DNA from: a virus
Direction: 5' to 3' (one strand)
Virus record (IMG/VR): IMGVR_UViG_3300034093_002374
Location: 1-64,000 of that record
DNA: 64,000 nucleotides
The notes under the pieces are model-generated. The model was not told where the DNA came from. It saw only the letters and a program-made list of their open reading frames with translations, and searched no databases. This document shows positions 50,374 through 57,264 of this stretch, in pieces (within the stretch, counting starts at the first letter, position 1; each line of letters opens with the position of its first letter). The translations under genes were made by a program, and so were the position numbers.

Positions 50374-51183
50374 ATGACTCTTCGTTTAAAGATGGCGGTC
50401 TATCTTGGCCACAAACCAAAGAACGCTCCACAGAAACTGTCACTGAATTTTATTTTACTTGGACAGGTTGAAGATGACTTCCGTAAACACTTTGGTTTCG
50501 AACCTGGTGACGCAATGCGATTTCGTTTGGAGATGGATAAAAGCCAAGGAGACCGCGCTATCGGTCGGCTAGTGGCTGACCCACTACAAGGGACTGTCCT
50601 CACGAAAAACGGCCCGAATTGGTTCATGGGCTTTAACAGCTTTTCAGTTGAAGATGTCGGTGAACGGTGTGGCATGACAGAAGTACGAGACCTCAACTTT
50701 GGTGAAGATGATATTGTCTTTGCGCTTCCATCAAACAGCGACCGTAACACAGGCAAAGTGGGTATGGGGGAAGGTTGCTCAAGAGATAGACCTTCAGGAC
50801 ATGTGCCTATTCACGGCACTGCTCAGAGAGCACCTGTAGTCGAAAAGCCAGTAAAAAGAAAACCAGAGGGTGCTTACAGGGACTGCCCTGACTGCAAAGC
50901 AGTGGATGGGGTTCAATCCTATTCGGATGGTGCTGCCTTTTGTTTTATTTGTAAAAAAGCAGTCCTTGGCTCTATTCCAAAGGAGCCAAGGAAAGAAGTG
51001 TTTGTCCCCACACCTGATGCGATCGCAACTGCAATGCGTGATCATATCAAGAAAGCTATTCACTCCACCAACAGGGCTTATGAACATGCTATAAAGCTTG
51101 GTCTCAAGCTGGAATTCAACATTGTCATTGACGCTGAAGGTCTTACTAAGTTGAAAGTGCGTATTGAAGAAGAGTTCTCTTAA
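50374..51183 (+). CDS. Protein with stand-alone primase-type zinc ribbon
   Basis: This protein has 269 residues. The first 120 form an unrecognised alpha-beta domain (MRFRLEMDKSQGDRAIGRL, NWFMGFNSFSVEDV). A polar linker leads to CPDC (Cys171, Cys174), then 15 residues including GVQSYSDGAAF, then CFIC (Cys190, Cys193). That matches the T7 gp4 zinc ribbon in spacing and sequence, and is similar to the ribbon of this phage's own primase. A helical C-terminus follows. No TOPRIM or helicase is present. It might modulate primer recognition or bind ssDNA (inference). Confidence 0.7.
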   Translation: MTLRLKMAVYLGHKPKNAPQKLSLNFILLGQVEDDFRKHFGFEPGDAMRFRLEMDKSQGDRAIGRLVADPLQGTVLTKNGPNWFMGFNSFSVEDVGERCGMTEVRDLNFGEDDIVFALPSNSDRNTGKVGMGEGCSRDRPSGHVPIHGTAQRAPVVEKPVKRKPEGAYRDCPDCKAVDGVQSYSDGAAFCFICKKAVLGSIPKEPRKEVFVPTPDAIATAMRDHIKKAIHSTNRAYEHAIKLGLKLEFNIVIDAEGLTKLKVRIEEEFS

Positions 51184-51215
51184 ACTCTTAAAACAGGCTC
51201 ACCACAGTTGTTAAA

Positions 51216-51244
51216 GAAGGAGGGTCCGGACGGGCTCTCCCTTC
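51216..51244 (+). terminator. Hairpin between genes
   Basis: GAAGGAGGGTCC (51216-51227) pairs with GGGCTCTCCCTTC (51232-51244) with one bulged C and some wobbles. No clear U-tract follows. It separates the zinc-ribbon gene from the next ribosome site, CAAGGAGATTGACA. Confidence 0.5.
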
Positions 51245-51264
51245 AACCGTCAAGGAGATTGACA

Positions 51265-51639
51265 ATGAGAAAAGAAATGACGATCGTCGCCGCAACTCAC
51301 GGTGGCTTTCTTGTATACGACCTCACAACAGGCTCTAAAGACGTTCAACCACTCTTTGCCGGTGACCTAGATGCTTGTACAGGTTTCATGACGCAAGCTT
51401 TCTCAGACGGTCAAGTCACACAAGAGGTGACTCGTTGGCGTGTTGCTTACGACGCGCTTCTGAAAGCTCAAACGATGGGTTCACATGACACTCCGACGTT
51501 TCTTGACTGGTTGGCCGACAGGCTTGTTGATATCTATGACGAAAGTCCACAGCTTGACTATGTTCTAAGTCTTCGTGAACGTGCCAACCAAGGGCGTTAT
51601 GCTTTGCTTCTTCATGAACAAGGGCAACTACTTAAATGA
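51265..51639 (+). CDS. Unknown protein (124 aa)
   Basis: The ATG at 51265 lies behind CAAGGAGATTGACA. The protein has a strand-rich start (MTIVAATHGGFLVYDLTTG), an acidic middle (FAGDLDACTGFM) and helical segments (FLDWLADRLVDIYDE). It overlaps the next gene by four bases. No family is recognised. Confidence 0.6.
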   Translation: MRKEMTIVAATHGGFLVYDLTTGSKDVQPLFAGDLDACTGFMTQAFSDGQVTQEVTRWRVAYDALLKAQTMGSHDTPTFLDWLADRLVDIYDESPQLDYVLSLRERANQGRYALLLHEQGQLLK

Positions 51640-51833
51640 GAGACAGTCAACCGGCAGCTGTTATCAGTCGTTATAAAGCAGCTTACAAACATGCAAACGG
51701 GCGTGAGCCTGTAGTCACATTTCTCCGTGGCTACTACACAATAATGGGCAGTCGCTACCGTTTAACTGAAGTGCTAAAGATGACAACGACCTTGCTCGGA
51801 CGCCAAAGCTATCTTGACCGCCACTACCTTTAA
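51636..51833 (+). CDS. Unknown small basic protein (65 aa)
   Basis: ATGAG overlaps the previous stop. The protein is basic and aromatic: ISRYKAAYKHANGREPVVTFLRGYYTIMGSRYRLTEVLKM. Such composition can indicate nucleic-acid binding, but no motif is present. The next gene follows after a 15-base gap with GGAGAAAC. Confidence 0.55.
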   Translation: MRDSQPAAVISRYKAAYKHANGREPVVTFLRGYYTIMGSRYRLTEVLKMTTTLLGRQSYLDRHYL

Positions 51834-51848
51834 CTCGGAGAAACCTAA

Positions 51849-52274
51849 GTGCTCACACGCCAAAATCTAATCAACTACTACCGCTCTCGTTATGACTTTC
51901 ATGCTACGCGTGCTGAGGATGAAACGCTTCCGGAAAGAAGCAGGGTGTACTCAAAGAAGAAAGCTTCCAACTATCGCAATGAAATGAATCGTTGGAAGTT
52001 CCTCCCCGATGATGTCTTTGACGCAATTCAAGACGGCATCGATGTGGAGGAGCCCGCCGAAACACCGCTGTGGCATATCATTGTGTATGCCACCGAGGAT
52101 GATACAACTGTTGTCGTAGAGTATGAAGATATTCCAGACAACGATCTTCCTGCTATCTTGGGTAACATTCGTGAGAAGATGCGTGTGAATCATGTCGGAG
52201 ACGAACCTGATGAACTTTACACGCCCGAGAATGAAATCAGCATCACTCCTGTCTTTGAAGAGGATGATTTTTAG
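51849..52274 (+). CDS. Unknown acidic protein (141 aa)
   Basis: A GTG start follows CTCGGAGAAACCTAA. The N-terminal helix is polar (NLINYYRSRYDFHATRAEDE). The C-terminal half is strongly acidic with strands WHIIVYATEDDTTVVVEYED and ends FEEDDF. The acidic aromatic end recalls SSB-type tails, but the body does not look like an OB-fold. The function is unknown. Confidence 0.55.
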   Translation: MLTRQNLINYYRSRYDFHATRAEDETLPERSRVYSKKKASNYRNEMNRWKFLPDDVFDAIQDGIDVEEPAETPLWHIIVYATEDDTTVVVEYEDIPDNDLPAILGNIREKMRVNHVGDEPDELYTPENEISITPVFEEDDF

Positions 52275-52281
52275 GTGACCG

Positions 52282-53016
52282 ATGAAACCTCTCACGCCTG
52301 TCCCGCCCGGTTTATTCCCACCGTCCAAGTCTACGACCGTTCCCTCTATAGCGACGGCACCCCAAGGCCCTGGTGGTCCACTCTCACCGAGCGTTCCATC
52401 ACCACCTTTAACGACGATGACTGTCCCAGCGGTCTCGGCAACGCCGCCAGTTCCTGGGATGCCGAAAGAGCAGGTCCCGTCGCTCTCACCGGTGACACCC
52501 TCACCTTTGAAGAAGTTATCGGTACCGTCACTGTCACCACCACTCTCCGTCCCCGCGCCGGTAATAGAGAAACTCAGCACGCCATCTCCCCTTGGTTTTT
52601 CTGTGCCGCCGTTGAAAGCACCGTCAACAGAGGTTAAAGTACAGGTTGTTACGCTTACCTTAGACGACTTAGTAACTAAAGACTCTAAGAAACCTATACC
52701 TGTCATACGTGGACCACTTCCGACATTCATGGAAGTTTACATGTCTGAAATGGAGACAGGTTCAGTTGACTTCTCCCCTCGGTCTGGTTTTATTCGAACT
52801 CAACGTTGGGCAAGAATGATTTCAGAGCAACTCGTCGAACGACTCAGTAAAGAGCCTGGTGTCACTGTCACTCATCAGCAGTGTGGTGATTTAGCCGCCG
52901 CTAGAGTTCATTTAGAAAAAGCTCTCAATCATCTTGATCAAACAGGGTGGTGTATGGAGTGCGTGGCTAAAAAATCCGTCGACGGCATTCACGGTGATGC
53001 TACAATTTTGCCTTAA
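52282..53016 (+). CDS. Proline-rich protein with C-terminal folded domain
   Basis: The first 115 of 244 residues are almost only Pro, Ser, Val, Thr and Leu (for example VPSIATAPQGPGGPLSPSVP). This is a long disordered arm. Residues about 120-244 form a domain with VVTLTLDDLV, SGFIRTQRWARMISEQLVERL and HLDQTGWCMECVAK. The ribosome site is AGGTGA. The arm region is also open in a second + frame (52275-52637) and on the - strand, which follows from its C-rich codons. I take only this frame as real because it alone continues into ordinary coding sequence. Confidence 0.65.
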   Translation: MKPLTPVPPGLFPPSKSTTVPSIATAPQGPGGPLSPSVPSPPLTTMTVPAVSATPPVPGMPKEQVPSLSPVTPSPLKKLSVPSLSPPLSVPAPVIEKLSTPSPLGFSVPPLKAPSTEVKVQVVTLTLDDLVTKDSKKPIPVIRGPLPTFMEVYMSEMETGSVDFSPRSGFIRTQRWARMISEQLVERLSKEPGVTVTHQQCGDLAAARVHLEKALNHLDQTGWCMECVAKKSVDGIHGDATILP

Positions 53017-53030
53017 CTAGACGAGAAACA

Positions 53031-53303
53031 ATGTCTAACATAGCTAAGCTTGAGCGCTTTTCCAGATTTGCAGTAACTCAAGGTTATTGTACCACGCTTT
53101 ATCGATCAGGCCAGCCTCTAGGTGTTTATATTGATAATGCTTGGTGTTATATTAAGTTAACTGATGGGATAATTACAACAATTCCACAGCCTCTTAAAAA
53201 ATTGTTTAAAGCGTTTGAAGATCATCGACCTATAGCGTCTTACGTTGAACGACCCAAAGGTCAACGGCGTCGTTTGAAAATAAAGCACCCAGACGTAGTA
53301 TAA
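53031..53303 (+). CDS. Unknown small protein (90 aa)
   Basis: The protein has a strand-rich middle (YCTTLYRSGQPLGVYIDNAWCYIKL) and a basic C-terminus (RPKGQRRRLKIKHPD). The start ATG follows ACGAGAAACA, a weak ribosome site. No family is recognised. Confidence 0.55.
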   Translation: MSNIAKLERFSRFAVTQGYCTTLYRSGQPLGVYIDNAWCYIKLTDGIITTIPQPLKKLFKAFEDHRPIASYVERPKGQRRRLKIKHPDVV

Positions 53304-53335
53304 ATCAACATAAATTATTTCAAAAGAGATAACTG

Positions 53336-53707
53336 ATGCAAGTAGAAACAACACAAGTTCAATCAATACAGCTTACTCTTCTTAAACTCAATGTAAGAGA
53401 GCGATCTTGGCTTATTGGTCTTTCGCACGATTGGCTGACCACGCCACGACATTTAGTGACGTCCTATAGTTGCGACCTTAAAGATGCTCAAGCAGCTTTT
53501 AAAAAGTTTCGTGAGCTTGGTTTAGTGACTTACGAAACACGACACGATGAAAACGGTCGCTTAAAAGGACGAGCGTATGCTCTCAGCCTTTTCGGCCTAA
53601 ACGTAAAAGACGCTCTGATTAAGTTGACTGTTAATACAAAACTTGCAAACACTAAAACCAAAATGCCTTTTTGGAAGTCGTGGACTCTTAAGCTTTTTAG
53701 GAAGTAA
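53336..53707 (+). CDS. Possible winged-helix protein (123 aa)
   Basis: The region DAQAAFKKFRELGLVTYETRHDENGRLKG has the helix, strand, turn, strand look of a winged-helix DNA-binding domain. It is preceded by LTLLKLNVRERSWLIGLSHDW, which could be the first helices. The C-terminus is basic (KMPFWKSWTLKLFRK). It might regulate phage or host promoters. The call is by pattern only. Confidence 0.45.
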   Translation: MQVETTQVQSIQLTLLKLNVRERSWLIGLSHDWLTTPRHLVTSYSCDLKDAQAAFKKFRELGLVTYETRHDENGRLKGRAYALSLFGLNVKDALIKLTVNTKLANTKTKMPFWKSWTLKLFRK

Positions 53708-53715
53708 CGCAACTT

Positions 53716-53904
53716 TTGTCTAACCTTCCGCCCAAGTCTCCTCTCATCACACACGGTGAGAGGTTTCTTGGTCTGAAGAGGGACAGACTTGCTTCACTGG
53801 CACTCTCTCTAACTCACCGTTGCCAGTATGCTAACCCAAAAGGAGGCTGTTATGTAAAACGCTTGGGCTCTCGACCACAGCTTAAAACTGTCGATGACCT
53901 GTGA
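53716..53904 (+). CDS. Doubtful small ORF (62 aa)
   Basis: The TTG start has AGGAAG upstream. The product is basic and contains two Cys residues (HRCQYANPKGGCYVKRL). The frame also contains the inverted repeat CTCTCA/TGAGAG near 53740-53763, so this could equally be an untranslated 3' region before the terminator at 53939. Confidence is low. Confidence 0.3.
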   Translation: MSNLPPKSPLITHGERFLGLKRDRLASLALSLTHRCQYANPKGGCYVKRLGSRPQLKTVDDL

Positions 53905-53938
53905 TGTCATATTAAACTCACCCTCCCTAATAAACTTT

Positions 53939-54010
53939 CTCCTCAACTTTACTTGTCCTTCGTGGATAGGTGAAGTTGAGGAGAGTTCTTTCTTTATTTT
54001 TTTATTTTTA
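53939..54010 (+). terminator. Very strong intrinsic terminator
   Basis: A 20-bp uninterrupted stem (53939-53958 with 53964-53983, three wobbles, loop TTCGT) starts CTCCTCAACTT and is followed by a T-rich tract to 54010. It closes the 46-54 kb block. Promoter candidate 5 follows 29 bases later. Confidence 0.92.
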
Positions 54011-54038
54011 CTGGCTAACTCAACTTAGCCTTGACCAG

Positions 54039-54056
54039 ACCCCGTTAACTTAACCC
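54039..54056 (+). promoter_or_regulatory. Candidate phage promoter, copy 5
   Basis: ACCCCGTTAACTTAACCC lies directly downstream of the strongest terminator in the window and upstream of the terminase, PAS and fibre block. The core GTTAA-C-TTAAC is a perfect inverted repeat. Confidence 0.7.
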
Positions 54057-54361
54057 AAGGAGGTCTCCCGAGAGACTCCCCCTCGCCAGAGGGCGACGAG
54101 GAATCACTCTTCGACTCCAGGGGTTTTTGTTGTAACAAAACCCCTCTCCCAGAGACGTGGGCGTCCCCAAGATATATTTATAAAGATTTTGGTGACGTTT
54201 AGTTATTAAACACTTCTTTAAAGAGCGGGATGAGGCTTGGTGATGACAGTGATCGGTGATGCATTTCTTGACTTTTCGATGCCGGTCATGTGGTGTTATT
54301 TGTCAACCCGCCGTCATCAACTTTCTGTACAGGCAAATACAATAAAGCTATCTATACATAA
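54057..54361 (+). other. Structured leader of 305 bases without genes
   Basis: No convincing ORF is present. Hairpins are GTCTC/GAGAC (54063-54076), CGCC/GGCG (54084-54095) and a strong AGGGGTTTT/AAAACCCCT (54119-54145). GTTTA/TAAAC (near 54199-54213) and a longer-range TGATGAC/GTCATCA pair are also possible. It may be an untranslated leader that stabilises the message, an attenuator or a small RNA. The last 60 bases are AT-rich and could hold a host promoter, but no clear -35/-10 pair was found. Confidence 0.5.
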
Positions 54362-54376
54362 ATGATAGGAACAACA

Positions 54377-54703
54377 ATGGAAAAGATTATTCTGGTGATC
54401 GCTATTATTGCGATCGTTTGCGGTGTTGCTTGGATTGCTTTGGCTTTCCTTGAGCCACTTATTGATCGTGTTGGCAATAAAGTCAAAGATGTGGTGCTAA
54501 AAGAATATGTCCCACCAGCGCCGTTGGCTTCGTTGAATACTATTCAACATATTCCGATAGCTGTGCCAACCGACTCAGGCCGCTCACTGCAATTTCTACG
54601 TGCCGGTGTTATTAAGAGTGTTGACCGCCGTGGTCGTACAATCTATCGCCGTAACGGTCGTATTATTTCTCGTAAAGAGGCAGTGCAACTGGAAGTTAAA
54701 TGA
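54377..54703 (+). CDS. Single-pass membrane protein (108 aa)
   Basis: I chose the ATG at 54377, with AGGA upstream; an in-frame ATG at 54362 lacks a site. The N-terminus (MEKIILVIAIIAIVCGVAWIAL) is a membrane segment, followed by a Pro-rich linker and a basic domain with AGVIKSVDRRGRTIYRRNGRIISRKEAVQL. N-out or signal-anchor topology is likely. The function is unknown. It is first in the terminase block and overlaps the next tiny ORF by four bases. Confidence 0.6.
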   Translation: MEKIILVIAIIAIVCGVAWIALAFLEPLIDRVGNKVKDVVLKEYVPPAPLASLNTIQHIPIAVPTDSGRSLQFLRAGVIKSVDRRGRTIYRRNGRIISRKEAVQLEVK

Positions 54704-54795
54704 AAAAACCCTTCAACTCACCGTGGTTTATCACTACGGTAACATGTTCAAGTGTTGTGTTTATTGTCTTTTCCTCGCTATTGGTGTTCAGCTAA
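54700..54795 (+). CDS. Tiny membrane peptide (31 aa)
   Basis: ATGA overlaps the previous stop with GGAAG upstream. MKKPFNSPWFITTVTCSSVV is followed by a hydrophobic run, giving one membrane segment. Its TAA overlaps the next ATG as TAATG. The tight coupling on both sides argues that it is translated. Confidence 0.5.
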   Translation: MKKPFNSPWFITTVTCSSVVFIVFSSLLVFS

Positions 54796-55004
54796 TGTCG
54801 CGCGGTTTTAAGACTTTTACAACCACCCGTGATGTCGTCATTCCTGCAGGGACTCTTATTCAGGCACCTCCAAGTAAATCCAGTCGTTGGGGTCGTGATT
54901 GGGAGGGTGTTGTTGAGCTTGACCGCGATCACACCGGCTGGTTTAGCCTCGATTTAAATGACGCTATTGACACCGGACTAGTTCAAGAAGTATCTAGCAA
55001 ATAA
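54795..55004 (+). CDS. Unknown small protein (69 aa)
   Basis: From the ATG at 54795 the protein reads as a small beta domain (FTTTRDVVIPAGTLIQAPPS, WEGVVELDRDHTGWFSLDL). The SH3-like look (strand, PAGT turn, RW loop) is common in small phage proteins. No separate ribosome site is seen, so it is probably coupled to the upstream peptide. Confidence 0.55.
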   Translation: MSRGFKTFTTTRDVVIPAGTLIQAPPSKSSRWGRDWEGVVELDRDHTGWFSLDLNDAIDTGLVQEVSSK

Positions 55005-55020
55005 CTCATTTAACGCGCTA

Positions 55021-56283
55021 ATGCGTGTCCCTGATAACCAACCAGTGGACAATAAAATGGTGCAAATGAGTGACCCGCCAGAGTGGGCGACAGCTACTCA
55101 ATTACGTTACGTAGAAGTTTATGAAAGACTTGGTTCTTACTCAAGAGCGGCGGAAGCAGTAGGTGTTTCAAGACAGTCTTTTACAAAGACAATTGAAGCA
55201 TACTATGAAAAAGCAGCAAGACATGGTTTAGCGCCCGGTCATTTTAATAATGGTGTCCCTCCGGGTTACCTTATGGGTAAGGTCACCATTCAACGACGAC
55301 AAGAAGACGGTACGTTTACTTGGGAGAGAGTTTCTCCTTATACGGAAACCGTGCAAAGCATGATTCGTGATGGTGTTGAATCCTTTATGGAAACACCTAT
55401 TATCGTTCCGGCATTTGAGTGTCCGGCTTATGACACTGACGTAATCCCTTGGATACAAATCGGTGACGCACATATCGGCATGCTTGCTCATGAAGCAGAA
55501 GCAGGTGCTGCATTTAATGTCGAGATTGCTCAAAGAGAGCTATGTGCCGCTTTTAAGCTTATCATAGACCAGATACAGCCTTGCGAACGTATTGTCGTCA
55601 ACGACCTCGGTGACAGAGACCATGTAGAGAACACCGAAAAAGTAACAGCTAACTCACGACACCCGTTGGACGCTGAAAGACCGCGTCTGATGATACGTAC
55701 TTCAAGCAAAGTGATGCGGTTTGTGATCGATCTTGCGCTTACAAAAGCGAAGTATGTTGATGTCATTATCAACCAAGGTAATCACAGCCGCTTCGGTGAC
55801 TTCTTTATGAATGAACTGCTTGAAGTGGCTTACGCTAACAGTGGTGGTCGTGTCAACGTTATCGATAATGAGAACGTCTTTATCGGTTACAGAATGGGTA
55901 AAACTTTTGTAATGACGCATCACAGTGACAAATGTCCTGTCGAGCGTCTACCCGGTGTGCTGATAAGCGATTTTAAACAAGATTTCAGTGAGACTGACTT
56001 TCATTATATTGACATCGGTCACATTCATCACAAAATGACTTCAAAAGAACGCGACGGAATTGTTGTAGAGTCTTGGAATACGCTAGCTAGAGGCGACAAA
56101 TGGCATAAAGATAGTGGCTATCGTGCTCGTCAAAGTATGTCTCTAGTGTTTCGTAGTAAGACTTATGGAGAAGTCGGCAGACGTCTCGTACCTATCCAAA
56201 TGGTGTACGACGCAATTAAACGTGGACATAACGCGGTTGGTCTTACGTTCATGCCAAGTATACGAAGAGCTTTCACAGTTTAA
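55021..56283 (+). CDS. Calcineurin-like phosphoesterase with N-terminal HTH
   Basis: Residues about 25-60 (LRYVEVYERLGSYSRAAEAVGVSRQSFTKTI) form a helix-turn-helix. Residues about 140-380 carry metallophosphoesterase motifs: QIGDAHIGM, NDLGDRDHVE, NQGNHSR, THHSD and GHIHHKM. All five metal-binding blocks are present, so an active phosphodiesterase or nuclease is likely. Proteins with this HTH plus phosphoesterase layout occur beside phage terminases, where a DNA-processing role has been suggested. The ATG at 55021 has a poor ribosome site, and the ATG at 55057 is an alternative. Confidence 0.8.
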   Translation: MRVPDNQPVDNKMVQMSDPPEWATATQLRYVEVYERLGSYSRAAEAVGVSRQSFTKTIEAYYEKAARHGLAPGHFNNGVPPGYLMGKVTIQRRQEDGTFTWERVSPYTETVQSMIRDGVESFMETPIIVPAFECPAYDTDVIPWIQIGDAHIGMLAHEAEAGAAFNVEIAQRELCAAFKLIIDQIQPCERIVVNDLGDRDHVENTEKVTANSRHPLDAERPRLMIRTSSKVMRFVIDLALTKAKYVDVIINQGNHSRFGDFFMNELLEVAYANSGGRVNVIDNENVFIGYRMGKTFVMTHHSDKCPVERLPGVLISDFKQDFSETDFHYIDIGHIHHKMTSKERDGIVVESWNTLARGDKWHKDSGYRARQSMSLVFRSKTYGEVGRRLVPIQMVYDAIKRGHNAVGLTFMPSIRRAFTV

Positions 56284-56292
56284 GGTAAACAT

Positions 56293-56664
56293 ATGACAGA
56301 CGCCTCTCAGGGCGATGCGCCCAAGGGCCGTCCGTCCAAAGAACATAAAAGTTTGGCTCGCTTAAATGAGCTTAAGTTCGACCCTATGCAACGTGTGGTT
56401 GATAACTACCGTAGGCTAGAAGGTGAACTCGCCTGGTGGGAAGGCATCAGAGACGGTTCTATTGTCTCACTACTAGCATCGGGTAAAGAGCGTTCTTACA
56501 GCTTCGACGCTCACATGCGGATTTATGAGCAGCTCAACACTGTCGCAGATCGTCTTATGCGATACGGCTACGGTCGTGTGCCCGAGACACAAATCACTGA
56601 GAATAGGGGTCGCGTACCCTTCGTAATCAATCTATCAGGCAATTCTGAGAAAAACGAGGGTTAA
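56293..56664 (+). CDS. Possible small terminase subunit (123 aa)
   Basis: The N-terminus (DAPKGRPSKEHKSLARLNELKFD) is basic and followed by helices (RVVDNYRRLEGELAWWEGI). It lies between the phosphoesterase and the large terminase. Small terminases are helical, basic and sit just upstream of TerL, but two small genes intervene here and no HTH is obvious. The call is tentative. Confidence 0.4.
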   Translation: MTDASQGDAPKGRPSKEHKSLARLNELKFDPMQRVVDNYRRLEGELAWWEGIRDGSIVSLLASGKERSYSFDAHMRIYEQLNTVADRLMRYGYGRVPETQITENRGRVPFVINLSGNSEKNEG

Positions 56665-56668
56665 ATAA

Positions 56669-57067
56669 ATGTCTACTATTCTACATACAGGTTTGCGAAG
56701 CTTGCTAGAAACGGTTTATGGCGTCGCTCGTAGTGAACGTCGTATTGTTATCGTTATTGAAGACGGTAAGGCTCTAGAAGTGCGTACCGAGCATGAGCCA
56801 TCAACACGTGTCATACCTTCTTACAGCGAGTTTGTAGAACATTTTGTTGAGAAACGCTTTGAGCCGGTTACACCAAGTCCTTTTAAAAGTCCTACGGCTG
56901 CTGACGTACCGCCTTTCTTTCAAGCACCTACGTCAGGTGAAGGCGGGGCCACGATTTCAGAGGTCGTTCAACAACTCTTGGACGCTAATCCAGGAGCGAC
57001 GCTTTCGACTATGCCAGACACAGCAATAACAATCAGTCTCAAGGAGGATCCACCATGGTCGGTTTAG
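56669..57067 (+). CDS. Unknown protein upstream of terminase (132 aa)
   Basis: The protein has an N-terminal domain with ERRIVIVIEDGKALEVRTEH, a Pro-rich middle (VTPSPFKSPTAADVPPFFQAP) and a C-terminal helix (ISEVVQQLLDANPG). It overlaps the next gene by 13 bases. An AAGGAGGA near its 3' end is the ribosome site of that gene. The function is unknown. Confidence 0.55.
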   Translation: MSTILHTGLRSLLETVYGVARSERRIVIVIEDGKALEVRTEHEPSTRVIPSYSEFVEHFVEKRFEPVTPSPFKSPTAADVPPFFQAPTSGEGGATISEVVQQLLDANPGATLSTMPDTAITISLKEDPPWSV

Positions 57068-57264
57068 CGATCCTCTCTGCGCTGCCTTGTAAGGCCTGTA
57101 ACAAACGTCCTGTGTGGCATACTCAAATGCGTAACACGTTGAGGTGTCCTCCCGGTCAAGTGTTTCTGTCGGACAGCGAAGAAATCTTTTGTGACTCTTT
57201 TCTGACAAGATCGACGCAAGACGTAGCGGTCCAGGACTGGAATGAACGGCAAAGACATGGCTGA
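57055..57264 (+). CDS. Small zinc-ribbon protein, Lar-like (69 aa)
   Basis: The ATG at 57055 follows AAGGAGGATCCACC. CKACNKRPVWHT, a later RCPPG and VQDWNERQR resemble the two-Cys plus WN pattern of Lar-type ribbons, in a shortened form. It overlaps the terminase start by 23 bases. Anti-restriction activity is possible but not shown. Confidence 0.5.
   Translation: MVGLAILSALPCKACNKRPVWHTQMRNTLRCPPGQVFLSDSEEIFCDSFLTRSTQDVAVQDWNERQRHG

Noticed and set aside
51951-52730. Minus-strand open frame of 259 codons, Gly/Asp/Thr-rich
   Set aside because: It mirrors the proline-rich and acidic codons of the + strand genes and spans two of them. It has no start signal.
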